DNA of 64,000 nt from Croceicoccus mobilis. Its GTDB lineage: Bacteria; Pseudomonadota; Alphaproteobacteria; Sphingomonadales; Sphingomonadaceae. The notes beneath the pieces were generated by a model. That model searched no databases, was not told the origin of the DNA, and was given only the letters and a program-made list of their open reading frames with translations. The translations under genes were made by a program, and so were the position numbers. Shown piece by piece: positions 11,520-21,169 of this stretch. Positions within the stretch are counted from its first letter, which is position 1. Each line of letters starts with the position of its first letter. The stretch is from NCBI RefSeq assembly GCF_001661965.1, contig NZ_LYWZ01000025.1, positions 351,956 to 415,955 on the forward strand. The letters are read 5' to 3'.

Positions 11520-12511
11520 GCGATTTCCTCGTCCTCGACGATCTCAAGACCCATTTCGACCTCGGCAACAAGGCATTCTCCCGCCAGTCGAAGGGCGTGG
11601 TGAAGGCGGTCGACGGCATTTCGCTGACCGTGCAGGAGGGTGAGATCCTTGGCCTTGTCGGCGAATCCGGCTGCGGCAAATCGACGCTGGGGCGCACGAT
11701 CCTGCAACTGATCAAGCCGACATCGGGCCGCGTCATTCTGGAAGGGCGCGAATTGAATGCGCTTCCGGAAAAGGAATTGCGCAAGGCGCGCATCGATTTC
11801 CAGATGATCTTCCAGGATCCCTATGCATCGCTGAACCCGCGCATGACGGTGATGGACACGCTGGGCGAAGCAGTGCGCACCCGCCACCCTGAGCTGAAGG
11901 GTGAAGCCCTGCGTGCCCGCATTGCCGAATTGATGCGAACCGTGGGCATGAACCCGGCCCAGATGCGCCGCTACCCCCACGAATTCTCGGGCGGCCAGCG
12001 CCAGCGCGTCGCAATCGCCCGTGCATTGGCGCCCGAACCCAAGCTGATCATCGCGGACGAGCCCGTTTCCGCCCTCGACGTCTCGATCCAGTCGCAGATC
12101 CTCAATCTGCTCAAGGATCTGACGCGCAAGATGGGCCTGACGATGATTTTCATCAGCCATGATCTGTCTGTCGTGCGCTATATCGCCGACCGTATTGCGG
12201 TGATGTATCTTGGCAAGATCATCGAACTTGGCAGCGCAGAGGACATCGTTGACGATCCGCTGCACATCTACACCCGCGCATTGATGAGCGCGATCCCGCG
12301 CCCCGATCCGCGGCTTGAACGCAGCCGCAGCCGCATCGTGCTGGAAGGCGATCCGCCAAGCCCCATGAACCCGCCATCGGGGTGCAATTTCTGGCCGCGG
12401 AGCCCCGTGCAGCATGACGATTACATGAAGAGCCACGAGCCTGTATTCGAGGAAATCGTGCCGGGCCATTATGCCGCCAACTGCCCGTTCTGCCTGCAAA
12501 AACAGTCTTAG
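11516..12511 (+). CDS. oppF: oligopeptide ABC transporter ATPase, OppF type
   Basis: A 331-aa ATPase with Walker A GESGCGKSTLG near residue 45, signature SGGQRQR near 160, Walker B LIIADEPVSALD near 180, and a C-terminal extension with three cysteines (CNFWPRS, then CPFCLQ). It completes the oppABCDF set, which is a canonical five-gene importer. A weak 6-bp hairpin lies just after the stop (about 12529-12547) and could end the transcript, but it lacks a clear T-run. Confidence 0.93.
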
Positions 12512-12601
12512 GTAACAGTCCCTAGCCCCGCCCAAACACACTGGGCGTAATGATAGGATAAGCCAGTTCCGGATCTTCTCATCACATGAGGATAACGGGA
12601 C

Positions 12602-13111
12602 TTGGCATTTGCAGGCTTACGTAAGCGCGCAGCGCGCAGGAAGGTACGGCTGCATGGCCGGATGCGATCGAACTGCGACTGGATCGATCTAAGCATCCGG
12701 AACCTGTCGAAAAAGGGCCTGATGGCCGAAACCGACGATCCGCCCGGTCGGGGCCATTATATCGAGATAAGGCGAGCCGATCACATCTTCGTGGGCCGGG
12801 TCGTCTGGTCCAGCGGGCGCTGCTTTGGCGTGATGCTGTCGGATGAGGTCAATATCGATTCGGTTGTCGCCGGTTTTGCCAATGACAACAGCGGCGGCAA
12901 GGTCCCGGGCATGGAGCGCCGCGTTCATTCCGACAGGCATGGCAGCGTGCAAATCTTGGCTAAGCCCAGTGACTGGCGCTGGCTGGGTCAGCTGCTCGAG
13001 CGCGCTTCACTGGTGCTGTTCGGCGCCGCCCTTGTCGGAACGTTCGCCTATACCAGCTATGGCGCAATGGCCAATTCGATGAGCGCGATAACAACGGCGC
13101 TCCAACCCTGA
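12602..13111 (+). CDS. PilZ-domain protein with C-terminal membrane segment
   Basis: A 169-aa protein with a PilZ-like barrel in residues 10-90 (it opens with the basic RKRAARRKVRLHGRMRS and contains DLSIRNLSKKGLMAE) and one hydrophobic helix at about residues 135-158. The RxxxR and (D/N)xSxxG-like elements are better preserved here than in the first PilZ protein, so cyclic di-GMP binding is possible. The start is TTG. This is the last chromosomal gene before the attachment site and seems undamaged by the insertion. Confidence 0.7.
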   Translation: MAFAGLRKRAARRKVRLHGRMRSNCDWIDLSIRNLSKKGLMAETDDPPGRGHYIEIRRADHIFVGRVVWSSGRCFGVMLSDEVNIDSVVAGFANDNSGGKVPGMERRVHSDRHGSVQILAKPSDWRWLGQLLERASLVLFGAALVGTFAYTSYGAMANSMSAITTALQP

Positions 13112-13146
13112 ACAGGGCGTGATCTGCTGAATATGAAAGAGGAGGG

Positions 13147-13190
13147 TGGTGGACGCACTTGGGCTCGAACCAAGGACCCGCTGATTAAGA
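13147..13190 (-). other. 3' fragment of tRNA-Lys(CTT): left attachment site of the mobile element
   Basis: On the minus strand this reads from the anticodon loop (CTCTTAA) through the 3' anticodon-stem strand, a normal T-arm (GGTTCGAGCC) and acceptor strand to CCA. The sequence upstream of the anticodon does not form a D-arm or a matching anticodon stem, so this is not a working tRNA gene but the duplicated 3' part left by integration into tRNA-Lys(CTT). The intact tRNA is expected at the other end of the element, outside the window. Imperfect arms GGACCC-CTGAT and ATCAG-GGGTCC (13174-13208) surround the anticodon-loop bases, which is the usual layout of a tyrosine-integrase core site. Confidence 0.8.
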
Positions 13191-13264
13191 GCCATGATCA
13201 GAGGGTCCTAGCGCGTCCGCATGGGTCCAAGAATGGCGGAAATCTGCGATTCATAGTCCGCATT

Positions 13265-13279
13265 GTTCTTGAAATGTTC
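13265..13279 (+). promoter_or_regulatory. predicted LexA (SOS) box upstream of the integrase
   Basis: The bases read GTTC, seven others, GTTC, which is the alphaproteobacterial LexA operator. It ends 43 bp before the integrase start and has the same spacer character (TTGAAAT) as five other boxes in this element. It predicts LexA repression of int and induction by DNA damage. Confidence 0.7.
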
Positions 13280-13322
13280 GCCAGTATCCACTACAAAAAG
13301 CTACCTAAGGTAGCAGGTACAT

Positions 13323-14594
13323 ATGGCGAACAAAGTAGGTTTGACGGATGCGAAGATCGCAGGGCTGAAGGCGCCGACTGCGGGTCAGGTTGAGCTCGCC
13401 GATGGTATCGTACCCGGCCTCAGGCTCCGCATGGGTGCCAGTGGTATCAAGACGTACATTCTGCGCAAGCGGGTTCAGGGCAAATGGTTGAATGTGACAA
13501 TCGGACGCCATGGGCCAAGCTTTACACTGGCCCATGCCCGAAAGAAGGCGCGCGATCTGCTTGTCGATGTCGAGCAGGGCAAGAGCATCGCCAGAAAGGC
13601 GGGGGCAAAGAGAAAGGGATCAAAAGGGGTCGGGACAGTCGCGGAGCTCTACGAGACGTACCTTGCTCAGCAGATCGAGGGCAAAAAGCGGAGCGCGAGG
13701 GAGTTCGATCGAGTGTTCCGAAAATACATCGAGCCCGAGATTGGAGACCGGCTCGCGGACTCCATTACCCGAAGTGACGTGAGCCGCTTCGTTGAGAAAA
13801 TTGCGTTCGAGCGGGGCAAGGAAACCCTGACGATGGCGCGCATCGTGTATCGCCATCTTTCGACCTTCTACACGTGGGCGCTCACCAGACTTGAGCATAT
13901 GCCAGCCAACCCCTGCCGGGATGCGTGGCGCCCGAAGCGGAATGAGCCTCGCGACCGTGTACTCAGCGACCGTGAGCTTGCTGCGCTGTGGCAATCTGCT
14001 GTTGAGGATGGCTATCCGTTCGGCCATCTCGTGCAGATGCTTATTCTTACGGCTCAACGCAGAGGTGAAGTGCTTGATGCGGCGTGCGATGAGTTCGACT
14101 TCAAGGCGAAAGTCTGGACAGTTCCGGGCGATCGAGCGAAAAACGGCAAAGCGAATGTGGTGCCGCTATCCGCCCAGGCCCTGGCAGTCATTACCGAGAT
14201 ATTCATGGCGGCTGGCATCGACCCCGACGAGGCCCACAAGCAATCCCAGATCCTGTTGGCATCGAAGGTCACCAATACGAACAGCGTTAGCGGACTATCC
14301 AAGGCCTGGAAACGGATCAGAGGAAGCGTGGACGAGAAGCTCGGCTACGAGGCCGGACACTTCACAATGCATGATATTCGACGGACGGTGGCGACCGGAC
14401 TCCAGCGTCTTGGCATACCCTTGGTGGTTTCTGAGGCGGTCCTCAATCACCAGTCAGGATCAGCTATGGCTGGCGTCGCTGGGGTCTATCACCGTCACCA
14501 GTATACCAACGAGAAACGGGAGGCGTTGGCGCTGTGGGGTAAGGAGGTAATGCAGATTGCAGCCAAGTACCCAGTCGAAGTCAAAGACGGCTAA
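13323..14594 (+). CDS. int: tyrosine integrase of the mobile element (P4-like)
   Basis: This 423-aa recombinase has the two-part build of P4/prophage integrases: an N-terminal DUF4102-type arm-binding domain (residues 5-85, DAKIAGLKAPTAGQ), a core-binding domain (about 100-200) and the catalytic domain. Visible catalytic residues are the first Arg (TAQRRGEVLDA near 245), the HxxR box (HDIRRTVATGLQRLG near 350) and the final Tyr (GVYHRHQY near 395). It should cut and rejoin the tRNA-Lys site beside it. The gene points inward from the attachment site, with a predicted LexA box in front of it. Confidence 0.93.
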   Translation: MANKVGLTDAKIAGLKAPTAGQVELADGIVPGLRLRMGASGIKTYILRKRVQGKWLNVTIGRHGPSFTLAHARKKARDLLVDVEQGKSIARKAGAKRKGSKGVGTVAELYETYLAQQIEGKKRSAREFDRVFRKYIEPEIGDRLADSITRSDVSRFVEKIAFERGKETLTMARIVYRHLSTFYTWALTRLEHMPANPCRDAWRPKRNEPRDRVLSDRELAALWQSAVEDGYPFGHLVQMLILTAQRRGEVLDAACDEFDFKAKVWTVPGDRAKNGKANVVPLSAQALAVITEIFMAAGIDPDEAHKQSQILLASKVTNTNSVSGLSKAWKRIRGSVDEKLGYEAGHFTMHDIRRTVATGLQRLGIPLVVSEAVLNHQSGSAMAGVAGVYHRHQYTNEKREALALWGKEVMQIAAKYPVEVKDG

Positions 14595-14602
14595 TCTCAC
14601 AG

Positions 14603-14625
14603 GGGTTCGCAACCGCTACGAACCC
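14603..14625. terminator. hairpin between convergent int and transglycosylase genes
   Basis: A perfect 7-bp stem (GGGTTCG/CGAACCC) with a 9-nt loop lies eight bases after the integrase stop and before the stop of the convergent gene. No T-run follows on either side, so termination would be weak or protein-dependent. Confidence 0.4.
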
Positions 14626-14680
14626 GTCCAGCTAGAGACCGCAGCATGATGACCGTGCTCTGGCCATTGTGGGTCGATCT

Positions 14681-15337
14681 TTAGAAACGCCATTGTCGAA
14701 GGACCTCTCGAACATATCCGGGCGTCTCGCCATTCCGGGGAATGCCACCTGCGCGTTCCACGGCGCCGGGACCCGCATTGTAGGCAGCCACCGCGAGGTG
14801 AACCACGCCGAACTTGTCGAGCATCTGCCGCAGATACCGCGCCGCGCCGAAGATGTTGGCCATAGGATCGAAGCGATTGAAGACCCCGAGTTCTTTGGCC
14901 GTGGCTGGCATCAGCTGTCCAAGACCTGCTGCGCCTGCAGGGCTGACGGCAAAGGGGTTGTATCGAGATTCTGTCCATACGAGCGCATCGAGCAGGCCCG
15001 CGGGCAATGAGTACTTCGCTTCTGCCGCATAGATGTGGGGAAGGTAGCTTGCTCGCCTGAAGCCGGACGGGCCACGTGCGGCCTTGGGTTCGTATCTGTA
15101 TGGCAGGTTCACCCGGCCATTTTGTGGAACAGTAAGACCAGATGCTGGGCCGGCCTGACGGGATGACCATAGCCCATGCTCGACCAGCTGGAAGCCGTTC
15201 GATGTTTCAGCAATCCGGATGCCTTCGGAGTGACTGGCGGGGGCTGCGATTGTGGCTGGCGCGGACAAATCCTGGGCTCTGGCGGAGGTAGCAGAGGTGA
15301 TCGCGAAGCCTGCGACCAAGATAGCTTTCATTGTCAT
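14681..15337 (-). CDS. lytic transglycosylase, VirB1-like (SLT domain)
   Basis: The 218-aa product has a signal peptide ([19 protein letters not shown]) and a C-terminal SLT domain. The catalytic Glu is in [16 protein letters not shown], followed by the family motifs [17 protein letters not shown] and [12 protein letters not shown]. It should open peptidoglycan in the periplasm, as VirB1/TrbN proteins do for conjugation machinery. The ATG at 15337 is chosen because it gives a proper signal peptide; the ORF stays open upstream but is then unlike the family. It is divergent from the toprim gene and shares with it a predicted LexA box. Confidence 0.88.
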   Translation of the reverse strand: MTMKAILVAGFAITSATSARAQDLSAPATIAAPASHSEGIRIAETSNGFQLVEHGLWSSRQAGPASGLTVPQNGRVNLPYRYEPKAARGPSGFRRASYLPHIYAAEAKYSLPAGLLDALVWTESRYNPFAVSPAGAAGLGQLMPATAKELGVFNRFDPMANIFGAARYLRQMLDKFGVVHLAVAAYNAGPGAVERAGGIPRNGETPGYVREVLRQWRF

Positions 15338-15368
15338 TTCTCGATCCCTGTATAGCCGAATCGAGTGA

Positions 15369-15383
15369 GAACATATAAAGAAC
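15369..15383 (-). promoter_or_regulatory. predicted LexA (SOS) box between transglycosylase and toprim genes
   Basis: GAAC, seven bases (ATATAAA), GAAC: the reverse orientation of the GTTC-N7-GTTC box. It lies 31 bp upstream of the transglycosylase start and 79 bp upstream of the toprim gene, so it could control both directions. Confidence 0.65.
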
Positions 15384-15462
15384 ATATGAAGTAGGAAAAT
15401 GGTTTGGCGCTGGTGCAGAGCGGAGGCTGAGCAGGGAGGGCACCTCAACCGGGAGAAGGTCG

Positions 15463-16359
15463 ATGCCCCCGTTAGACAATGCTCATCAACTCGAACGCCG
15501 CGCCCGCACCATTGTCGAAAGCCTTCAGGGGAAATGGAGTCGGGGCAAAGGCATGTGCTGCTGCCCGGCGCATGATGACCGAACTCCTTCACTAAGCGTG
15601 ACGCTGGGAAGAAAGGCGATCCTGTTTCATTGCTTCGCAGGATGCTCGAACGAGGAGGTCATTGCGGCACTGGACCGCCAGGGTGTTCGCAGCCGTGACC
15701 TGTTCGATGGCTCTGGTGCCGTGGCCGCTGATCGACCGGATAAAAGCGCCTTCAATGCCAACGCGCGGCGTTTGTGGCACTCGGCGACGGCGATCTCCGA
15801 CAGCCCTGCCGAAGGATACCTTGCGAAGCGCGGGATCCTGCGTGCCTCTGATCAGCTCCGTTATCTCGAGCGCACGCCGCTCGGACCACGTGGTGCGGTC
15901 CAGTTCCTCCCTGCAATGTTGGCGGCAGTCACAACCGACATCGGCATAATCGCGATACACAGGACATTTCTCGACGCGCCGAACGCAAAGCTCGCCGGTT
16001 TCGATCGGCCAAAGCGTGCGCTTGGCAGCCTTGGCTGTGGTGCTGTCAGACTGGCCCCGCCAGCAGCGGGCCGGTTGGGCCTTGCCGAAGGTATCGAAAG
16101 TGCGCTGTCAGCCATGCAGATGTTTGGCGTCCCTTGCTGGGCAACGCTTGGTAACGAGCGGTTCGGCCTCGTCGCGATTCCAGAGAGTGTGCGCGAGCTC
16201 CACTTGTTCATCGACAATGATCCAGGAGGCGAACTCGCGGATCAGCGCGCGCGAAAGGCCTTTTCTGCATCAGGCCGTGTGATCCGCTCGCGAGTGCCAG
16301 CATCGACCGGTTTCGACTGGAACGATGAACTTACGGCGAGGCTTGCTCGGAAAACCTGA
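15463..16359 (+). CDS. CHC2 zinc-finger / toprim protein (DUF7146-like)
   Basis: This 298-aa protein combines a primase-type zinc finger at residues 32-70 ([15 protein letters not shown], then [11 protein letters not shown]) with a toprim fold in the C-terminal half, whose metal-binding acidic residues lie in [15 protein letters not shown] and [11 protein letters not shown]. Such short proteins accompany conjugative elements in alphaproteobacteria and probably act as primases or primase-like factors in replicating transferred single strands. The gene is co-directional with the large methyltransferase/helicase gene 75 bases downstream, a pairing that is common in this element family. Confidence 0.8.
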   Translation: MPPLDNAHQLERRARTIVESLQGKWSRGKGMCCCPAHDDRTPSLSVTLGRKAILFHCFAGCSNEEVIAALDRQGVRSRDLFDGSGAVAADRPDKSAFNANARRLWHSATAISDSPAEGYLAKRGILRASDQLRYLERTPLGPRGAVQFLPAMLAAVTTDIGIIAIHRTFLDAPNAKLAGFDRPKRALGSLGCGAVRLAPPAAGRLGLAEGIESALSAMQMFGVPCWATLGNERFGLVAIPESVRELHLFIDNDPGGELADQRARKAFSASGRVIRSRVPASTGFDWNDELTARLARKT

Positions 16360-16434
16360 TCAGCGAGCCAGAGGGGAGGGAGCCTTCGGCTGATTGAGGC
16401 CTGCGAGACGCAGGACCTCGTCAGGAGGTTTCCC

Positions 16435-18906
16435 ATGCCCGACTCTTCCCTCGCTTTCGCATTCGATCCACCATCTCCGCCGCTTGTCGTGACGGCAGCC
16501 AAAGCAATGGCGTTGCAATTGGCAGCAGGCAGCGCGCTTTCGCGCAGCGACATCAACCGCATCATGACGGACCACTTCGGTGGAACCGATGCACTCGGGG
16601 CATGGTCAGTCCGTGATGCTCACGCTGCGCTCGAGCTGGCGCAGGTTCAACACCTGCAAGCATCAGATCAAGTCCAGCCCACGAGCACGATCGACGAGGC
16701 GGAACAGTTCTTCTGCGGCCTCGATGCCCGAGTTCCGACCCAGAGCAATCGCAGCGACGAGCAGATCGAATGGCAGCAGTTTGCAACGCCGCCGCGCCTT
16801 GCCTGGCTTGCTGCTCGGGCCTGCGCGCTGGCCACTGGCGAACTTGTGCTCGAACCATCGGCCGGAACGGGGATGCTCGCGGTCTGGACCGCCAAGGCCA
16901 GCTCGCGCCTTGCCCTCAACGAAATCTCGCTGCTTCGCCGCGACTGCCTGAGCGCCTTGTTCCCTGCGGCCCGAGTGACCGGCTATGACGCTGAGCTGAT
17001 CGACGAACTGCTCGATCCAGCCATCATCCCGAGCGTCGTGCTGATGAACCCTCCCTATTCCCACGGCATTGAGCGAGGGCACGATAGTCACACTGGCTCG
17101 CGCCATCTGCGGTCGGCCTGGAACCGTCTGGCGTCCGGGGGGCGGCTTGTCGCGATCATGCCTGAATGGTTCGACTGTGCGAAGTTCTTGGCGGGGTTGA
17201 AGGGACCGATCTCGCTGCGGCTCATTGCCGACGTCGAACGCGCGTTCGTCAGACAGGGCACCGGCATCACCACGCGGCTGTTGGTCTTCGACAAGGTGGA
17301 AGGCTCCCATGAGCCTGTCGCTATCCGCACAAACGACTTTCGCCAGCTGGTCGATCTTGTTGATGCTTTGCCGGCTCGCGCCAGCTTGGAGGCTGTTACT
17401 GAGCAATCGAGCCTTCCGGCTCGTGCGCCGTTTCGCCTTGTGGCGGTGCCGCGCAGGCCGTTGCCTACACCAGCGAGGATCACTCCTTCAGCCTACGCCA
17501 TCGGGTCGCTTACCTACCAGTCGCTTGAAACCCCTGCGCCGGTCGCCCCTCAGGTCGGCCACTATCTGCCCTATCGCCCCAGCCGGATCGTGATCGATGG
17601 CGCGGCCGAGCATCCAACGCCGCTCGTCGAGTCCGTCGCCATGGGGTCGATCTCGGCACCCAAGCCGGACGCGGTGCCGCAGCTGCCCGACGGGCTTATC
17701 GCCAAGGGAATGCTGTCTGCTGCCCAAGCAGAGACCCTGATCTACGCCGCCAGCGCTCACGCCCGCGATCTTCCCGGCCGGTTCGAGCCCGAGGACAAGG
17801 GCTGTTCGCTCAAGGCCTCGGCGGAAGGTCAGGTCTACCGACAGGGCTACTTCCTTGGGGACGGCACCGGCGCTGGTAAAGGACGCCAGGTCGCGAGCGT
17901 CATTCTCGATCGCTGGGTGCGCGGCGAGCGCCGCCATATCTGGATTTCGAAGAACGAGGCGCTGCTCGAAGACGCGCGCCGCGACTGGGCCGCCCTTGGC
18001 GGCCTGCCGATCGACATCCAGCCGCTGGCGTCCTGGAAGCTGGGCACCCCCATCGCAATGCGCGACGGCATTCTCTTCGTCACTTATCCAACCCTGCGTT
18101 CAGGCCGGAGCGACGCAACGCGGCTTGACCAGATCCTAGCCTGGGCCGGTGAAGACTTCGAGGGCGTGATCGTGTTCGACGAGGCGCACGCCATGGCCAA
18201 TGCTGCTGGCGGCGAAGGATCGCGAGGCAAGGTCAAGGGATCGGAGCAGGGTATCGCTGGCGTGCGCCTGCAGAACCTCCTGCCCCGCGCACGGGTGCTC
18301 TATGCTTCGGCAACAGGTGCGTCCGACGTCAACAATTTGGCCTATGCGACCCGCCTTGGGCTGTGGGGGCCGGAGACCGCCTTCGCTAATCGCGAGGCGT
18401 TCGTTGCCGACATTCGCGACGGCGGCATCGCCGCGATGGAACTGGTTGCGCGGGACCTCAAGTCGCTCGGCCTCTACACCGCCCGGGCCCTTTCATTCGC
18501 CGGTGTCGAGTACGAGATCCTCGAGCATTGCCTGACCGAGGATCAGATCGCGGTCTACGATGCCTATGCTGAGGCCTGGGCGATCATCCACGCCAACCTG
18601 CGCGACGCGCTGGAAGCCACGCGGATCGTCGACAGCGAGACCGGGGGAACGCTCAACTCCGGTGCCAAGTCCGCAGCGCTGTCGATCTTCGAGGGAACCA
18701 AGCAGCGCTTCTTCGCGCAGCTGCTTCTGTCGATGAAGCTCCCCAGCTTGCTGCCCGCGATCGATACGGCGATTGCCGACGGTCACGCTGTTGTCGTCCA
18801 GCTTGTCTCTACGGCAGAAGCCATGCTCGACCGCCGGCTTGCTGACCTGTCTGACGAGGAGCGCGAAGCTCTCGAGATCGACCTCTCCCCGCGGGAATAT
18901 GTTTAA
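16435..18906 (+). pseudogene. strawberry-notch-like methyltransferase/helicase, N-terminal part (gene split by RIT element)
   Basis: This 823-codon reading frame is the front portion of a protein of about 1,400 residues. It contains an N6-adenine-type methyltransferase fold (LEPSAGTGMLAVW near residue 143, NPPYSHG near 204) followed by the first helicase lobe of the strawberry-notch family (Walker A GDGTGAGKGRQVA near 477, DEAH box VIVFDEAHAM near 580, YASATGASD near 625). It ends after LSPREYV with a TAA supplied by the inserted transposon at 18903. The rest resumes at 23706 in the same frame. Large proteins of this type are carried by conjugative elements and phages; a role in protecting or remodelling incoming DNA is inferred, not shown. 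Confidence 0.88.
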
Positions 18907-18932
18907 TGTTGAGCTCAACATTACACATATTC
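18895..18932. repeat. 38-bp near-perfect palindrome at the left end of the RIT element
   Basis: Two 19-bp arms, differing at one position, meet at GAGCTC (18911-18916). The outer eight bases on the left are GAATATGT, which is also the direct repeat found at the right end (23698-23705), and the outer eight on the right are its complement. The palindrome occurs only at this end. If the element circularises by joining its ends, the palindrome would sit exactly between the two 90-bp inverted repeats. Confidence 0.85.
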
Positions 18933-19014
18933 TTTGCAGTCGCAGTTTATGTCGAGCGTGGTGGCGGGAGGCGCAGGTTTCCTTCGGTTTTCCATGATTT
19001 CACTCCAGATAATT
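18925..19014 (+). repeat. left 90-bp inverted repeat of the RIT element
   Basis: Matches the reverse complement of 23616-23705 over 90 bases with one mismatch. It begins with ACATATTC, the complement of the flanking direct repeat, so the recombination core forms the outermost eight bases. Confidence 0.9.
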
Positions 19015-19051
19015 ACGGTTCCCTCGACCTCAACAAGTCGAAGGAACCAAC

Positions 19052-20261
19052 ATGCGATCAAGATCATCATTGCCGTTTCGAGCGGCCCCGCTCCGGGTCG
19101 AAGAGCCGCCCAGTCACGGCGCCCTTCTCACCGCATTCCTCTCCTCTCTGTCGCTCGACGAGAAGTCAGGCTGTGCGGTTCTGTATGGCGCGGCGCCAAT
19201 GGATCGAGATCGATGACGCGATCATCGACCACTATGCAGCGCATGATTGCCGATGCCCGGTCTGGCGCAAGCGGGGCAAGCTGGTCGCAACGGGCACCAA
19301 GCGGCGGCGGCGATGCGCACGGCACTTCGTCGAGTTCCTGCGAGGCCGGGGCGCCATCCCATTGGTTGAACCGGTGGCGGACGATGACCCGCACATGTCG
19401 GCTTACTTGGCATGGCTCAAGCAACACCGCGGCGCCACGGACGAGACGATCCGGCGCTACCGGACTGATATCAGACGGCTCATGCCAATGCTGGGCGAGC
19501 CTGCGCAATGGGATGCCGCCGGACTCAGGAGCGCATTCCAACGACGAAGCAAGGAGACGCCGGGCTCGGCATCGCTGCTCGTCACGATAATGAGGAGCTA
19601 CATCCGGTTTCTGGTCGTGCGTGGCGAGTGCCGGCCGGCTTTATTGCATGCAGTTCCATCAGTGCAGCGCTACCGCCTTTCGACGCTGCCGCGCCATGTC
19701 GACCCGGCAACGATCGAGAGGATCATTGCGGCCTGTCCGACAGATCGTCCGGTGGAAGTCCGGGACAAGGCCATCATTCTCCTGCTCGCCAGGCTCGGCC
19801 TGCGGGCTGCCGATATTCAGGACATGCGTCTCGACGACATCGACTGGCGATCCGGCCACCTGACGGTCAAGGGCAAGACGCGTCGACCGGACCGCCTGCC
19901 ATTGCCGCAGGATGTTGGCGACGCGATCCTGGCATATCTTGCGGCAGCCCGCCCGAAGACCGCCGAAAAGCATCTGTTCCTGCGTGCACAAGCACCGTTT
20001 CGGCCATTCCGCTCGTCCGCTGAGATCGCGGGCATCGTCGCTCGTACGCGCGACCGCGGTGGGATCGAAGGAGTGCCGACCGGGTCACACATATTCCGGC
20101 ATTCGCTTGCCACCAACCTGCTGCGCGCAGGCGCAGGCCTGGAGTCCGTCGGGACCATCCTGCGTCACAGCTCGCCCGAGACCACTGCCATCTACGCCAA
20201 GGTCGATCTGCCGATGCTCATGAAGATCGCGCAGCCCTGGCCGGGAGAACAGTCATGCTGA
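19052..20261 (+). pseudogene. ritA: RIT tyrosine recombinase A, apparently frameshifted
   Basis: First of three tandem recombinases. The catalytic part is intact: Arg in LLARLGLRAADIQDM, HIFRHSLATNLLRAG, then the His/Tyr pair in LRHSSPETTAIYAKVD near the C-terminus. The best start is ATG 19052 behind AAGGA, giving an N-terminus (MRSRSSLPFRAAPLRVEE) like other RIT-A proteins, but that frame stops at 19214. The catalytic frame is different and is open from 18906 without a convincing start. Comparison with the remembered family layout suggests loss of about 20 bases near 19195, so the gene is probably broken unless the ribosome shifts or starts internally. The stop overlaps the start of ritB. 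Confidence 0.72.
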
Positions 20262-21169
20262 ACATCCACATTTCCAGATACGTCACGCTGCATCGCAACC
20301 TGGGTCGCAAGTATTCCGAACAGGACCGGATGCTCCGCCAGTACGCTGCATACGCCGAGGGTTTCGGCGATCAGCACACTCAGGTCCAGCGCATCTACGA
20401 CTGGTGCCACACGTCGAGCTCACAATATGTGGCTCGCCGGAGGTTCGACACCGCACGTAACTTCAGCCTTTTCGCGCACGCCGAAGATTCAGGCCACGAA
20501 GTTCCGCCTGCCGGCGTATTCGGCCGGGGCAAGCGGCCACGCCCGACGCCGAAGATCATTGAACCGGACCAAGTGCGGGCGATCATGACTGCTGCATTGG
20601 ACGTTCCACCCCAAGGCACGATCAGCCCATACACGTACCACTACCTGTTCGGGCTGCTGGCGGCGACAGGTCTCCGGATTTCTGAGGCCCTCGCATTACA
20701 ATGCAACGATCTGGTCGAGGATGGCTTGATCGTCCGCAACGGCAAGTTCGGCAAGCAGCGGCTGATTGCCTTGCAGCCGTCGACCCGTCAGGCGCTCGAA
20801 GCATATCTCGCCACCCGGGCAAGGCTCGGCGCCACGGGCAATGACCTGTTCGTGACCATCCGCGGAAGAGCCCCCCATAAAGTGCGCGCGCACATCGTGT
20901 TCGTCAGGCTGGCCCGACAGCTTGGATGCCGCGGACCAACTGGAACGGCCGGGATGCGGCTACACGACTTGCGGCACACTTTCGCCGTGCGTTCCCTTGA
21001 GTCCTGCCCACCTGACAGGGAGGCGATCGCACACCACATGGCCGGACTCAGCGTCTATCTGGGGCACGCGTCGGTCGCCAACACTTATTGGTATCTCGAG
21101 GCCACTCCGGTGCTGCTGCGCGATATCGCTGCCGCCAGCGAGCAACTTTACCGAGGAGAAGCGGCATGA
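20255..21169 (+). CDS. ritB: RIT tyrosine recombinase B
   Basis: A 304-aa tyrosine recombinase. The catalytic Arg is in AATGLRISEALALQ (near residue 135), the HxxR box is HDLRHTFAVRSL (near 235), and the final His and Tyr are in YLGHASVANTYWYLE (near 270). It begins seven bases before the end of the ritA frame and ends overlapping ritC (ATGA), the tight spacing that marks RIT trios and implies translation in fixed proportion. The set is expected to excise and insert the element through its inverted repeats. Confidence 0.9.
   Translation: MLNIHISRYVTLHRNLGRKYSEQDRMLRQYAAYAEGFGDQHTQVQRIYDWCHTSSSQYVARRRFDTARNFSLFAHAEDSGHEVPPAGVFGRGKRPRPTPKIIEPDQVRAIMTAALDVPPQGTISPYTYHYLFGLLAATGLRISEALALQCNDLVEDGLIVRNGKFGKQRLIALQPSTRQALEAYLATRARLGATGNDLFVTIRGRAPHKVRAHIVFVRLARQLGCRGPTGTAGMRLHDLRHTFAVRSLESCPPDREAIAHHMAGLSVYLGHASVANTYWYLEATPVLLRDIAAASEQLYRGEAA

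Noticed and set aside
13147..13221. Complete tRNA-Lys gene
   Set aside because: The 3' half is good, but the 5' half cannot form a D-arm or pair with the 3' strand of the anticodon stem. It is an attachment-site remnant.
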